The translations under genes were made by a program, and so were the position numbers. A DNA stretch of 64,000 bases from Hydnum rufescens UP504 (Eukaryota > Basidiomycota > Agaricomycetes > Cantharellales > Hydnaceae), in assembly GCA_014904985.1 (NCBI GenBank), contig MU129048.1, positions 84,258 through 148,257 of the forward strand, given 5' to 3'. Shown in pieces: positions 32,670 through 44,260 of this stretch (positions within the stretch are counted from its first letter, which is position 1; each line of letters starts with the position of its first letter). The notes beneath the pieces are model-generated. The model was not told the DNA's origin and made no database searches. It saw only the letters and a program-made list of their open reading frames with translations.

Positions 32670-33085
32670 GCATCCGTAATAGACGTTCTTGGTATCATTA
32701 GATGCGGATTTTTCACAGCTTTCTGGCGCGGTGGTTCCGAGAAGATCCGGTGTAAACTGACAGAGAAATTCGTTTTTTACTGATGGGTGTTGATTCTGAT
32801 AGTAATATCGCTCTGTAGAGTTCAGTTTTGATCTGTTCTTCGCGTGCTCAGTACCGTCGGATGCGGATTTTTTATATCTTTCTAAGCGCGGTTGTTCCGA
32901 AAGGATTGAATGCGAACTGACGGAGAAATTCGTTTTTTACTGGAAATTCCGGATTTTGGTAGTAAAATTGGCCTGGAGAGTGCAGTTCTGGTCCGTTCGA
33001 CTTGTGTTTGGTACCGTTCGAAAGGTGTGAATTGTAGCTTTATAAGAGTTATATGGGCGTACCTCTCCGATCAAAACTGACGGAG
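32670..33085. repeat. Three LTR-type modules outside any LTR
   Basis: Three ~125-bp units each carry a (G/C)GTATC-or-GTACCG start, ATGCGGATTTTT or equivalent, AGCTTTCT..GCGCGG, GATCCG/GATTGAA and GACGGAGAAATTCG. These are the same modules found twice inside each 1.35-kb LTR (for example 170-435). The rest of the LTR is missing, so this is either a relic of a related LTR or an independent expansion of the module. Confidence 0.7.
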
Positions 33086-34345
33086 TTATAGAATGAATTC
33101 GATTTCTGCGCATAGCCGTAATTAATTTCGTAATTGGTCATGTGATCCTCCAATGGCTGGAAGTGGTGTGATTTCGCATTTTCTGATACTGGATGTTTTT
33201 ATCTTCCACATCGTACTTCTGCCTGTTCTTCTTGATGTCTTCCTCTTCGATTTCTTGTAATGTTCTGTATGGTCTTCTTGAGTCACATCCCTTTCCAGCA
33301 CCCCTAGTCCGCAGGGTGGGCGATAGCCTCATGTGAAGAGGTCCTCTGCAATTCGCCTATGGCAGCCTGTGGCTGCTTATGGGTTGCATAGTCTTATTGC
33401 CTCAGCCTCTTCCATGCTCCATAGTTGCCTAAGTAGATTCCAAAGAAGCTGACATTCAGCTTTCTCACGCATTGCCAATCGCACTCTGCACAATGTGCCC
33501 AAGGTCTACTCTCAGCAACTCCCACCCACCCTCGGCCTATAGACACCTGGCTGAGTAAGCTCAGCCCATAGGAACATGAGCAGAAATCTCACATGCAGTG
33601 TCATCAGACAAGTCATCCTAGCATCACTAGGATTGCTAGCATTGTGAGATTTTAATTGGGTCTGCGAAGCTATTATCAAGTTCACCCCCTGAGCACCTGA
33701 TTTTGTCTTTCATCTGAGCCATTTCTATACTGCCCTGGAATGTCCACAGATGGGGCAGGATCACCATCCATCCCTTGCTCGATTAGAGGAAAGAGCGTAG
33801 CCCAGCCACCAGTGTACAATGCAGGTAACTGCAGCCTCCATAATATTATGGCAGGACCCAGAGCGAAAGCTGTGGCAATGAGAGTGCAAAGGCAGATATC
33901 AAATTTAAAGAGAAGACCATAGTGATAGAATGGACAGATTCCGAGCCTAACAGCACCCCCCTAGATTTCTGTCAATGCTGTACTTGCCTAGGCCAGATCT
34001 GAAGGCCGTTACAGCCCATTGGGCCACAAAGGCACGAATTACGTCAGCAACTTCCTAATGACCATGTGACCATGGGATTGAATGTCCCAAAAGTCAGACT
34101 GCTGCGAAAACCTGTTAGGGCAAGGTCTGAGTGACTGGTGGCACTGACTAGCCGTTTCTGAAAGGGCAACACATTTCGTACATAGTATCTGGCAAATTTT
34201 GATGGGACACCCTCAAGCACCAGGGACTTCTGCCTCATGGTCACAAATTAATTTCCGCCTCGTTGCTTTTCAATTTATAGTCAATCCCACCATCCACCTT
34301 TAATCATCTAGGAAATCCGTCGGTTGGAGTGCTCTCTCACACATC
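33086..34345. other. No gene recognised
   Basis: Only short unsupported ORFs. A small palindrome lies near 33625-33640 (CTAGCATCACTAGGATTGCTAG). Confidence 0.4.
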
Positions 34346-35104
34346 ATGGCATCTAACAATCCACTGAACCCAGCAGACATGCACAGAGTGTATATTTCAG
34401 GTATGCCATCTACTTATGGACCAGTAATTGGCATCTAACACACCGCTTTGGCACTTGTGACAGAGGCCAGATGCAGTACTCATCTTCTGCATACGTCAGA
34501 AAAATATCGCCTTCACTTCACCATCAAGCCTCCTTCTACTGTCACTGGACTTCATTTGCCAAAATCAGAGTACATCACGCCAACATGTGAGGCCGTGACA
34601 TGGAAGGATCCCTTTGGGGACGAGTTGTAGGTCACCTTCACCCACATGTCCTTCCTTGCTCTTTATTTATATTCTCTCCACAGCATGGTCACTCCAACAC
34701 CTATTGATTGCAAAATGGCTATAGATTTGTGCAAGCACCGTTTCGGGTGTAAGGGGCAGATTGTCGCATCATGTGCTTTGGATCTCTCCTCTGCAACAGG
34801 CAATGGTGAGCCTGCTCATATTTCTGGGATAAGAGGGCTGCACTTACCCACGGTCTTTATCCTTACAGAGATCCGCCTCGATCTTCAAGGTGCCGCAAAT
34901 GACAAAGTCGGGGAGTTGACAATATGCATGGCATCCTCTCTCCCACCTCCTAGTGATGCTGTTGGGAGCACCAATTTGGCTGTTCAGCAGCTAGGTCCTG
35001 GGCTGGCCATGATCAACAATACCATTCAAGCTGCCACCCCACTCGCCACAGAAGTCATGGCCCAGTTCAATGCTTGGAGGCCCTTGCTGTCAGGATCAAA
35101 TTGA
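34346..35104 (+). CDS. C2-like domain protein, four exons, short
   Basis: Exons 34346-34400, 34464-34626, 34684-34805 and 34869-35104 join in phase. Introns are 63, 57 and 63 nt (ATTTCAG|GTATGC...GACAG; GAGTT|GTAGGT...CCACAG; CAATG|GTGAGC...TTACAG). The product is about 190 residues. The first 130 have C2-like character (LHFTIKPPS, VTWKDPFGDEF, GCKGQIVASCALDL, IRLDLQG...VGELTICM). The last 50 (LGPGLAMINNTIQAATPLAT, WRPLL) resemble the linker that follows C2 in large basidiomycete NACHT/STAND proteins. The frame stops at TGA straight after this linker, so it may be the truncated N-terminus of such a protein. It is one of the few intact spliced genes here. The family assignment is tentative. 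Confidence 0.5.
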
Positions 35105-35163
35105 CATTTGCTTCCGCCTAAGGACTTACCCGTCAGAGTATCATTCTTCATTGACTCTATCAT

Positions 35164-35541
35164 ATGGTGCCTACTTCCTCAAATGATCTTGTCTCCTCTC
35201 TCCCTCCATTCACTACAGGGGTTATTGTCATCCTTGCCATTATTGGCATTTCTCTTATTATTATTGCCCTCGTTCTATCAGGCCTCACCCAGCGGGCTAT
35301 GGGCTGGGTAGCCAACCAGTGGCAGCATTGGCGCCCTTGTCAGCACCTGTCGTTCCCTCGTTCCCCATGTGAGTCCATGGAGTTGCCAATCCAGACTCCC
35401 CCACCTCCTCCTCTACCCCCAGTCCCTGAATCCACATCACCTGTCCCAATCCATACTCCATCCACATCATTATGGTCCTTTGACACTTTGGACACCTTTG
35501 GAGTACCCAGGCGTACACTGCCTTGGAAGTACATACGCTAA
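35164..35541 (+). CDS. Hypothetical one-TM, proline-rich protein
   Basis: 125 residues. One long hydrophobic segment (TGVIVILAIIGISLIIIALV, residues about 18-40) is followed by a basic/tryptophan-rich turn and a proline-rich tail with PPPPPLPPVP. It lies 60 bp after the stop of the C2-like gene in the same direction and could be its downstream exon or an independent short gene. No family is recognised. Confidence 0.35.
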   Translation: MVPTSSNDLVSSLPPFTTGVIVILAIIGISLIIIALVLSGLTQRAMGWVANQWQHWRPCQHLSFPRSPCESMELPIQTPPPPPLPPVPESTSPVPIHTPSTSLWSFDTLDTFGVPRRTLPWKYIR

Positions 35542-36179
35542 GGGGGATACATATGGAAGCTGGGGCATAGCCATGTGGAGGTGTGCACAGGATTTGTAAC
35601 ATGGCTGCACCAGCTTAGTGAGGCTTAGTGATGGTGGCTGTGGAGGCTGACTGATGGGCTGTGGAGCTGGCATTCTAGGAGGATCCGGAAGGTTATGGAA
35701 GACGGCAGAAGGCTCTGGAAGGTTGGAGGCTGCATGCAGGAAATAGTATTTATAGCCCTTCACAGTTGGGGGATCACCAGTTTCAATCTCTCAGGATTCC
35801 CACTGTGATAGGTGCGAGACTTGTGTGTCCCTTGTTGTGTGGTGTATACTCAGGATTCCCACTGCGATAGCATGTGGTTAATTAATCTCTTCCCTCTTTC
35901 TGTTTGTGGCTTTGATGGCAGTGTTGCCCTGACACTTGCAGGCTGGTCAGCCATATAGCCTTAGCTCAAAAGGAGTACCATTTTGATGTTTTGTCTGGGC
36001 CTGAGAGGCTTAAATTGGGGTTGATGTCAAATGATGATCAAAAACTGAATTTTGACCTCGTACTGATGGTTTTGACATCAACCATTGTCAATGGCCTCAA
36101 CTTCAAGGACTTGACAATATTTAGCTCAAGACAAGGGCTATACGCATTAATGAACTTGAAGACCTTTTGAAGCTGGCAC
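35542..36179. other. Non-coding; includes the dispersed repeat at 36010-36120
   Basis: Contains a short direct repeat (CTCAGGATTCCCACTG at about 35790 and 35850) and the GTTGATGTCAAATGATGATCA repeat shared with 8090-8200. No gene is seen. Confidence 0.5.
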
Positions 36180-36960
36180 CCTGGTACTTGAAGGAACATG
36201 CTGACGGGCTTCCTATGGCAATATCTTTCTCAACTATGACACTTTCCCTCCCATAATTGGCCCTGTGGTGTCAAAGCTGTACCTACGGCATGGATTTGGC
36301 TGAAAATTGAATATGTTATTCACCTGAGCAGTGTCTAATCACATGCCAAGTTTCAGAATAGTCTGCTCATTGGGTATTTTTTGGCAATTTTCACTGCCTC
36401 TGGTATCCATTGTCCAGTTCCCTGCCTTAGAGTGGGTGTATTGGGATAATTTTTGGCACATAATTAGTACATTATATTATCATACTCTGTGCAAATTTTC
36501 AAGTTCCCAGGTATTCTGTAAGGGGAGGAAATTAATTTTCAGTGTCCAAACTTGTTCTCCTCATATCTAAGTATCTACTGATCAGAATTGGCTGAAATTT
36601 TAATATGTTCTTCACCCTAATAGTCCCCAATCATGTGCCAAATTTCAGAACGAACCGGCCAGTGGTTCAGATCCAGCAAGTTCCGCAATTTCTGGTATTC
36701 ATTTTACTGCCCCCATCTCTCCAGGCACTAGCCACTTGCTCTGGGCCTGGTTTCTTCACTCAGCCAGGGTCCTTAGGGGTCCCTCCACCCATCCCAGGCA
36801 CCTCCCCTGGTCCTGGGCCTCCATTGGGCTGGATGGCTAAATATTATTTGGATGTACTTCATCCAATTTCCGCATTTAGGCTTTTTTTTAAATAAGAAAC
36901 ACTTTATTATGTAACTGGATATCCAAAGTTATTATGGGATATTACCTAATGCACCCTTTC
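36180..36960. mobile_element. Foldback element fragment (one arm)
   Basis: This corresponds to the outer part of the right arm of foldback 2 (about 49060-49840): GGCACATAATTAGTA, CAAATTTTCAAGT, GGGGAGGAAATTAAT, the CCATTGGGCTGGATGG segment, CCGCATTTAGGC and TTATGTAACTGGATAT. It ends at TAATGCACCCTTT, where the satellite begins. Confidence 0.8.
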
Positions 36961-38625
36961 CTTGTCTAGACATGTCTAGACATGACTAGACATGCCTAGA
37001 CATGTCTAGACATGTCTAGAATGACTAGATGTGTCTAGACATGTCTAGACATGATAGATGTGTCTAGACATGTCTAGACATGACTAGATGTGTCTAGACA
37101 TGTCTAGACATGACTAGATGTGTCTAGACATGACTAGACATGTCTAGACATGACTAGATGCTGTCTAGACATGTCTAGACATGACTAGATGTGTCTAGAC
37201 ATGACTAGATGTGTCTAGACATGTCTAGACATGACTAGATGGGTCTAGACATGACTAGATGTGTCTAGACATGACTAGACATGTCTAGACATGTCTAGAC
37301 ATGATAGACATGTCTAGACATGACTAGACATGTCTAGACATGTCTAGACATGACTAGATGTGTCTAGACATGACTAGACATGTCTAGACATGACTAGACA
37401 TGTCTAGACAATGTCTAGACATGACTAGACATGTCTAGACATGTCTAGACATGACTAGATGTGTCTAGACATGACTAGACATGTCTAGACATGACTAGAC
37501 ATGTCTAAGACATGTCTAGACATGACTAGACATGTCTAGACATGTCTAGACATGACTAGATGTGTCTAGACATGACTAGATGTGTCTAGACATGTCTAGA
37601 CATGACTAGATGTGTCTAGACATGACTAGACATGTCTAGACATGTCTAGACATGACTAGATGTGTCTAGACATGACTAGACATGTCTAGACATGTCTAGA
37701 CATGACTAGACATGTCTAGACATGACTAGACATGTCTAGACATGTCAGACATGATACTGACATGTCTAGCAGTCTAGACATGTCTAACATGCTAGACATG
37801 TCTAGACATGTCTAGACATGACTAGACATGTCTAGACATGTCTAGACATGACTAGATGTGTCTAGACATGATCTAGACACGTTGACATTTAGACAGACTG
37901 ATGCCTAGACATGACTAGATGTGTTGCAGTCAGACAGACTGATGTGTCTACATGCTAGACATGACTAGATGTGTCTAGACATCTAAGATGTCTAGACATG
38001 ATTAACACTAGATGTGTTAGACATGACTAACATGTAAGACATGTTAGACATGCTAGACATGTCTAGACTATTGACTAGAGGTGTCTAGACATGACTAGAC
38101 ATGATCTAGACATGTCTAGAACCTGACTAGATGTGTCTCGACATGACTAGGACATGTCATAGACAATGTCTAGACAGGATAGATGTGTCTAAGACAATAG
38201 ACATGTCTAGAACATGTCAGACATGCACTAGATGTGAGACTGTACTAGACAATAGTCACGTAGACAATCTAGTCATGTAAACATATGTATGCCGACATGT
38301 CTAGACACATCTATCAGTCTAGACCTCCTAGTCATGTCTAGACATGAGCTCTAGTCGTACACATCTAGTCATTCTAGACACTTTAGTCTTAACATGTCTA
38401 GACATTCTAGACATGATATAGACCTGACCTAGATGTGTCTAGAGATGACTATAGACATGACTAGATGTGTCTAGACATGACTTAGACATGAACTTAGACC
38501 TGATAGATGTTGTCTGAGATGACTATAGACATGACTAGATGTGTCTAACATGCTATAGACTGACTAACAGTGTCTAGACATGTACTAGACATGACTATAG
38601 ACCTGTTAGACTGCCTAAGAGAAAA
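36961..38625. repeat. Self-complementary decanucleotide satellite
   Basis: Tandem ACATGTCTAG units (read TCTAGACATG) with frequent GACTAGATGT variants, about 1.65 kb. The reverse complement of the unit is a rotation of itself, so both strands read alike and a dyad recurs every 5 bp. Periodicity is tight at 36961-37740 and becomes increasingly ragged to the right, with insertions and lost units. It is non-coding. Confidence 0.95.
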
Positions 38626-39454
38626 AAAAAAAAATGCCTAGAATGCCTAGACATCTCTAGACACATCTCTAGTAGACAGACATGCACAGGAGCAACTATT
38701 GATTTAGACAGCATTAGACTCCATGAGACACCTAATGATGTTGTCCAAGCAGTTGCCTTTGTTTTGATTTGGACACTAGTAGACACACATCTGCAATGGT
38801 CCCACAATTATTGATCTAGACACCATTAGACATCTCTTAGTACTGCAACCTGAGCAAGTGCCTTTATGTCAAAATGTTTGATTTAGACACCATTAGACAC
38901 CACCTAATGATGTCACCTGAGCAGGGCCCTTATGTGAAAAAGTTTGATTTAGACATTACTGTGCACACATCCACAAGAGTACCACAAGTGTTGAATTAGA
39001 CACCTGAGCAGATGCCTTTGTTCTAATTTAGACACTAGTAGACATGCATCCACAATAGCACCATTATTATTGGATTATTATTGGATCTAGACAACATTAG
39101 ACACCTATTAGTACTGCCACCAGAGGTCTTGGGCTCAAAATGTTGATTTAGACACCAGTAGACACACAGTAAGGATGATAGACACCTCTAAGGCTCCAGA
39201 AAATATCTTATTAGACATGCCTAAATTAGACCTGTAACACTCTCCAGCCAGTGAACAAACCCTCCCAGGTGGCGCCTGCAGTGGGCTATTTTAGACATGT
39301 CTATATAGTGAACTTAGAAAAAAAATTCCCCAAAAATACCCCTCAGGCGTGTCTTAGACATGCCTATACTCAGAACACCTCTTAGGTGGTTTGCAGATGC
39401 AAACTCAAACCACCTAAGAGGTACTATTTTGAGGGTGCATTAGGTGTCTTGTAG
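38626..39454. repeat. Decayed satellite flank with TAGACAC words
   Basis: Scattered (T)TAGACAC(C)/TAGACAT words and related longer blocks (GATTTAGACACCATTAGACAC, about 38815-39110) continue until about 39390, suggesting an older, heavily diverged phase of the array or a flanking element sharing the word. At 39378-39420 a short inverted repeat (ACACCTCTTAGGTGGTTT / AAACCACCTAAGAGGT) precedes the next gene. Confidence 0.6.
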
Positions 39455-40728
39455 TCTCCCAAGCCGAGCTCACGGATGCGTATATCAAAGAAAAGGAATC
39501 ATTCAATGGTGACTCTCAGGCCCTCAAAAATTGGCTTGATGAACTCTGTACTGTTGCTCAATCCTCAAGGGTGGAGAATGATGTCAAACTCATGAGCAGC
39601 ACTAAGGTGGCCAAGTTCATGAGTCGGCAAAAGAAGTACTTCAAGGGTGAGATGGGACACATGTCTAAGTTCAATATTCACACCATCATGATTATGGTGT
39701 GTGGATGTCCCAATGCACATGCAGCACATGCCCAGAATGCCATCATCTGCAGCTCCCCTGAGATTGAGAGCTTGATTGAGGGCGGCTTCAATCTTCAAAA
39801 ATCACTCGATGAGCTTTTCATGAAGGTGTTGCATCAGCAGCTCGATCAAAGCAGTCTTGCAAAGTGGCATCAAGAGGCAGAGAAAAAAGAGCGCGATAAC
39901 GAACTCAAGCGACGTGACTCAGCATACTCTGTGGCTTTGAAATACATCAAGAACTTGTTCACTTCCAACAGCTACACCTGGTTTCCATCCATTGTACCTT
40001 GGGTACAGTTTCTCAGCCTCCTTGTTCAATACTGTATCCACATCATTGGATGGCCTCTTGCAACTGAATGCCCTGCCCCACATCTGCGACATATGAACAA
40101 GCAATGGGATGCATCCCAGTGGAGGTTCCTTGTGACTCAGTTCCACAAGGGAAATGATTGCCCAATCAAGGTGGAGGCATGGGGTGCGCATGAGAAAGAT
40201 GGCAATGACGACATTGTGTTGATCATTGATCGGAACAATGATACTGTCTACTGTGTGTGAGACATGGGTAGTGCAGTCGACTCTATGGGAGAATCCAGAG
40301 CAGCAACAGAGCAGCCTGGTGCCTGTGCCGCATCGCAGGTCAAAGCATCGCAATGTATCTTAAAAGCCCTCAAAGGGAAAGGGAAAGGCTCATGCTATAT
40401 CGGTACCTACAAATGATGAGTCTAGTGACTCTGAGGCCAATGCAGAAGCCATGCCCATCCTTCACCCTGGAAACTTCAACTCCAATCCTGTGAGTACAAG
40501 TGGATGTGCCACGTCTTCATCATATCCCGATTTTCGCACTGCACCTAATACCAATATTGGTGCTGGACCCTTGAGTTCATCTGCCGTTGTCCACCCAAAT
40601 ACAGGAAGTACAAGTTGGCATGCTGCCCCTCTACACTCCAATTTTGCCACAGGATTGAATGGCAATATTCATGCTTCAAGTTCCTTGGCCTTCAACCCTC
40701 ATGATTTCTTTGTATCTGATTCAGACAT
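39455..40728 (+). pseudogene. Hypothetical basidiomycete-type protein, cut by an LTR
   Basis: An acceptor-like TCTTGTAG at 39454 opens a frame that runs to 40260 (about 268 residues), starting SQAELTDAYIKEKESF and including KYFKGEMGHMSKFNIHTIMI, LAKWHQEAEKKERDNELKRR (charged helix) and HLRHMNKQWDASQWRFL. After a TGA at 40258, low-complexity Ser/Asn/Pro frames (PILHPGNFNSNP; 40451 on) continue to DFFVSDSDI, where the LTR begins at 40729. Proteins of this general appearance are common as uncharacterised ORFs in agaricomycete genomes. I do not know a function. Confidence 0.45.
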
Positions 40729-42085
40729 TGTAAGTGGGAAACAGAAGATGAATCCAGCTACAGTCCACGAAATGGAAACGAGGACAAAGAATGGGGATCA
40801 CAGGGCCAATCTGAACATTAGGGTCCGAGGGAAAGAAGGGTCTTTGGATGGGTAGAATTGTCCTGTATAGATGGAGCCTATCCAGACAATAAATGAAGGG
40901 GTTGTTAAATAAGGGAATCACACCCTAGGTCCTCCTCTTGAGAGCCTATCAAAAGTGTGATAAGTTGGGTTTGAGATGTGCAATTTACCCTAACACCAGC
41001 AGCAGTTCAACTAGCTTTTCAACTGGGGATGGGGAGAAAGACAATAGAAATTCGCATCTCCTGCACTTAATATACATCACAGAAAAATGCTATGGTAACC
41101 GGCGGAAAGGTGGGATTAAGGCGAAAATGATGAAAAAGAAATAAAGTCAAAAGCTTCAAAACTGAAGGAGATATTCAATTAACAAGTCAGAATAGGGGAA
41201 TATGGCTTAACCAAGGTATTCCTCCTCTCCTACTGAACAAAATCCCTTGGGGAAAGGTGGAACTGGTCACCCTAGATGTACCCTCCATCGGACATAGGGT
41301 GCCGGAACCATAATTTCCTTTAGTAATCAGAAAAGCGGAGGTAAAAGTGAAATGAGCCATGGGGAGACTAAATTACAGAACGCCTAGTTCTTATCCGCTC
41401 GTTTTTCCCTTGGTACTGTTCGATGAGAATTTTCAGCGTCTTTCCAGGGGTGGTCGTTTCAAACGAATCGGATCAAAACTGATGGAGTTATTTGTGAAAT
41501 ACTGAAGAATAGTGTGGAACATGAGGTAAAATCGACCTGGAGGATGCAGTTCTCATCCGATAAACATGTGTGTGGTACCGTTAGACAGGTATTAATCGTA
41601 GCTTTCTGGCGCTGTCTTGCCGAGTCGATCTGATTGAAATTGGTGGAGATATTTGCAAAATACTCCTTGAGAGTATTGGAATAGCCCCTATTCAACATGT
41701 GACAAGTCCGCGAGTCAAAGTGGGAGTCGTGTTACGTAATACAAGGTCAAATACTGCCCTTTAGGCAATTGGATATGCTGATGGTGATACAATAGATGGA
41801 CAAAAGTAAGCAAGTTGAATTGCTATAGCCTGGTTGAACTGGCTTGGAGATAAGTACAAATTGGATGGCCTGTTGAAGTGCCAAGGATGGACAAATAATT
41901 GTCTCGTATATAGGGTGGAGGAAAAGTAAAAAGGACCATGGATCTTGGGATGTGAATCCATGCCATTTGACAGCCAGAGGAATAACAAGTGTGGATACAA
42001 GAGAAATGTAAGAATATGGATTCATTTGAGGAGGTAATTGGGCCCAGATGAGGTATGTATGTAATGGGATTTTATCCCTCCAACA
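40729..42085. mobile_element. Solo LTR (inverted orientation)
   Basis: 1357 bp. It reads TGTAAG at 40729 and CAACA at 42081-42085, the reverse complement of the 23298-24646 family throughout. Flanking tetramers ACAT and ACGG do not match, so the insertion was followed by mutation or by recombination between copies. Left flank is the hypothetical gene and right flank the KDZ fragment. Confidence 0.85.
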
Positions 42086-42089
42086 ACGG

Positions 42090-43124
42090 CTGTCCTTCAA
42101 CTTGGTGATCCAATATCATACAAGAAGCTCAAGAAGATGAGGGGCCATGCTTGGTTTGAACACCAGCTTAATAAGTGGGCTCTTAAAGCCCATATTATTG
42201 TGAAAGTGTGTGAGAAGAACTTCAAGACTCATAATCTCACAGGAGATTTCAGGAGTAAGGCAGTAGGTACATCATTTCCTTTCGAGTGAAGGCTTTCTGA
42301 AACTCATGAGCAACTTTGCTTCATACTCCTAGACCATAACACTATGGAGCATACAACAAAAGCATTGAAGAGACACTATCGCTCTGTCAAGAGTCTTGTT
42401 GCAGACTATAACAAATGGTGACTTAATATGATGAAGCTTCATGGTCAGGGTGGATCTCAAAGAATGCAATAATACCTCCACCTATCGATATGAAGGGTCT
42501 TTTTGGCCTTGATGTCAACAATGATATCTGGCAGGATATTGGACTCGCCGATGATGAGTTTGATGGAACTGTTCCTCCTTGGCTTGGGGATGAGGATGTC
42601 CGAAATGGCATCCAGCTCATGCAAGAGGTGGTAAATTGTCACAACAAGCTTTATCTATGTGACCGAGAAAGCTACTCGCTGCAGCAATGGTTTAAAGACA
42701 AATCTGCTGCATTGATGGCAGCTTCAAATGCATGTCAAGGTGTGTTTGTATGGTTTTCCTCCCAGCTTTCTGAGGCCCTAATTGTGTATAAATTATTCCA
42801 GATGATGATCTTAAGTTCTTCCTTCAAGAACACATTCAAACCCTCTGTGATTTGGGGAAGAGGTGGGGTCAGGCTATTGATGCTTTGAATGTGGCTCTGC
42901 CTGGCAAGTTGAGGGGTTCCCAAAGGCACACAAATTCACAATCAGGTGGTGTCTCCCTGGTTTTTGAAGTGGACAGCTCAGATGATGAGGAGGATTTTGA
43001 ACTTGAACCTCCACTTGTGCTTGCTGATAGTGCAATCCTTGCTGCTGCTGACTATACCCATCAGCAGGGACTCTCAAGTGATGAAGGTAGTCAGTCTAAT
43101 GACACTGACAGTGAGGATGAGTGA
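42090..43124 (+). pseudogene. KDZ-type transposase, C-terminal fragment
   Basis: Plus-strand pieces: KKMRGHAWFEHQLNKWALKA and KNFKTHNLTGDF (42120-42250), HTTKALKRHYRSVKSLVADY (about 42355-42415), then frame 42490-42740 with GLFGLDVNNDIWQDIGL, PPWLGDEDVRNGIQLM and SLQQWFKDKSAALMAA, and an acidic tail (42946-43124: DSSDDEEDFELE, DTDSEDE). The WQD..L...WL.DE.VR.GI..M block and acidic end are what I know from the C-termini of agaricomycete KDZ (Kyakuja-Dileera-Zisupton) transposases. TGA/TAA codons at 42288 and 42421 and frame changes break it. The catalytic core is absent here. Confidence 0.55.
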
Positions 43125-44152
43125 TTCCTTGACTCTAGATATCTTTTTACTATGTGTACTACACCTTAGGCAACCCTATTTTTGTACCTAAGTAGACTAT
43201 GTTTTTCTGGCAGAATTGCCTGTCTAATAGACTGATTTCCGTGTGGGCCCACATACTCTACGAGACTAGCATAGGCCCACAGTACCCCTGGAAATTTTAG
43301 GCCCCATGGGGCCCATGGGCCCATGCCAGAACTTTTTTTAGGCACCATGGGGCCATGAAAACTTCCCTGGCTCTCAGCTCTACCGCAGAGACCACAGACC
43401 ATTCGTTCTGGTCTCTGTTTTTTTTTTCCAAGTCCACACATCATACACTCCGTTCCACACTTTTTTTTTGGGTCCCTGCTAGGCCACCTTGGCTTGCTTT
43501 TCCTTGGTTTTCTGTTGGATTCTGGATGTATATATCCCTATTATACTTGTACAGTAACTATTACAAAACTTGAATTAAAAAAAAAACAATCAAAAAAAAA
43601 ACCCTCCGTGACTGGTGCTTTGAGGCACCAGTCACGCAAATGACAAACTGGGGGGGGGCAGAGGATACATAGGAGCCCACACACACCAAGCTTGGTGTGT
43701 ATGGGCTTTGGGGTTCCCGACTTATAGTCAGGTTTATACCGGTGCCACTAAGCACCGGTATTGGGGGTTTCCCCCTCTGTTTTCCTGGTCCTGGCTGATA
43801 GGGAGGCCTGGGGGAGGGGTTGGGTAGAAGGTCAACTGGTTGCCCAAAACAAATGGCCGCTTTTTAAGCGGCAGTCGCTATGGCTCTATGGCCACAGCAT
43901 CCTGCCGCTTAGGTAGTGGGGCCATTCGTTCTGGACCCCCAGATCTTCTGTGGAGGTGGGCTTGATGTTGCGGGTTCGTATGGGTCAGCGTAAATTTCAC
44001 CCCCCCCACTCCCATGACACTGGATAAGTGACACAAACAACACCGGCCCTTAGGCCGGCATTGTTTGTGCTACTCACCCCATACCATAGGGGGGGAGGAT
44101 GAGGAGGTGGCTGGGGGGGTGTTGACATGCAGAGGGGTTGACTGGGGGGACA
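43125..44152 (-). repeat. Non-coding stretch with several different perfect hairpins
   Basis: Inverted repeats include GTGACTGGTGCTTTGAGGCACCAGTCAC (arms only; centre 43617), CACACACCAAGCTTGGTGTGT (43679-43699), ATACCGGTGCC/GGCACCGGTAT-type (43736-43761), GCCGCTTTTTAAGCGGC (43857-43873) and CACAAACAACACCGGCC...GGCCGGCATTGTTTGTG (44031-44069). Spacing of 60-180 bp and alternation of a GC stem with a flank ending in AG/GT-like signals resemble the array at 12009-14550 but with different stem sequences. No protein is seen. Confidence 0.6.
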
Positions 44153-44260
44153 CTGTAATGAGGGATCTTGCGTTAGTAAAAAAAATCAAAAGTCACGCAA
44201 AAAGAGCAGCCATAGGCTGCTCTTTTTGCACAAAGGTATCTATATTGATACTTTACATAC
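44153..44260 (-). other. Predicted hairpin intron (isolated unit)
   Basis: Minus strand: donor ATAAG|GTATGT, hairpin GCAAAAAGAGCAGCC / GGCTGCTCTTTTTGC (44195-44231), branch-like TTTACTAACG, acceptor ATTACAG|TGTCC. Length 108 nt. Preceded on the minus strand by an exon-type palindrome at 44266-44297 (CACCACACCCC...GGGGTGTGGTG) and by first-exon-like sequence to 44400. Confidence 0.65.

Noticed and set aside
36961..38625. Satellite units match the consensus of the animal p53 response element (AGACATGTCT)
   Set aside because: Fungi have no p53; the match follows from the CATG core and symmetry of the decamer.
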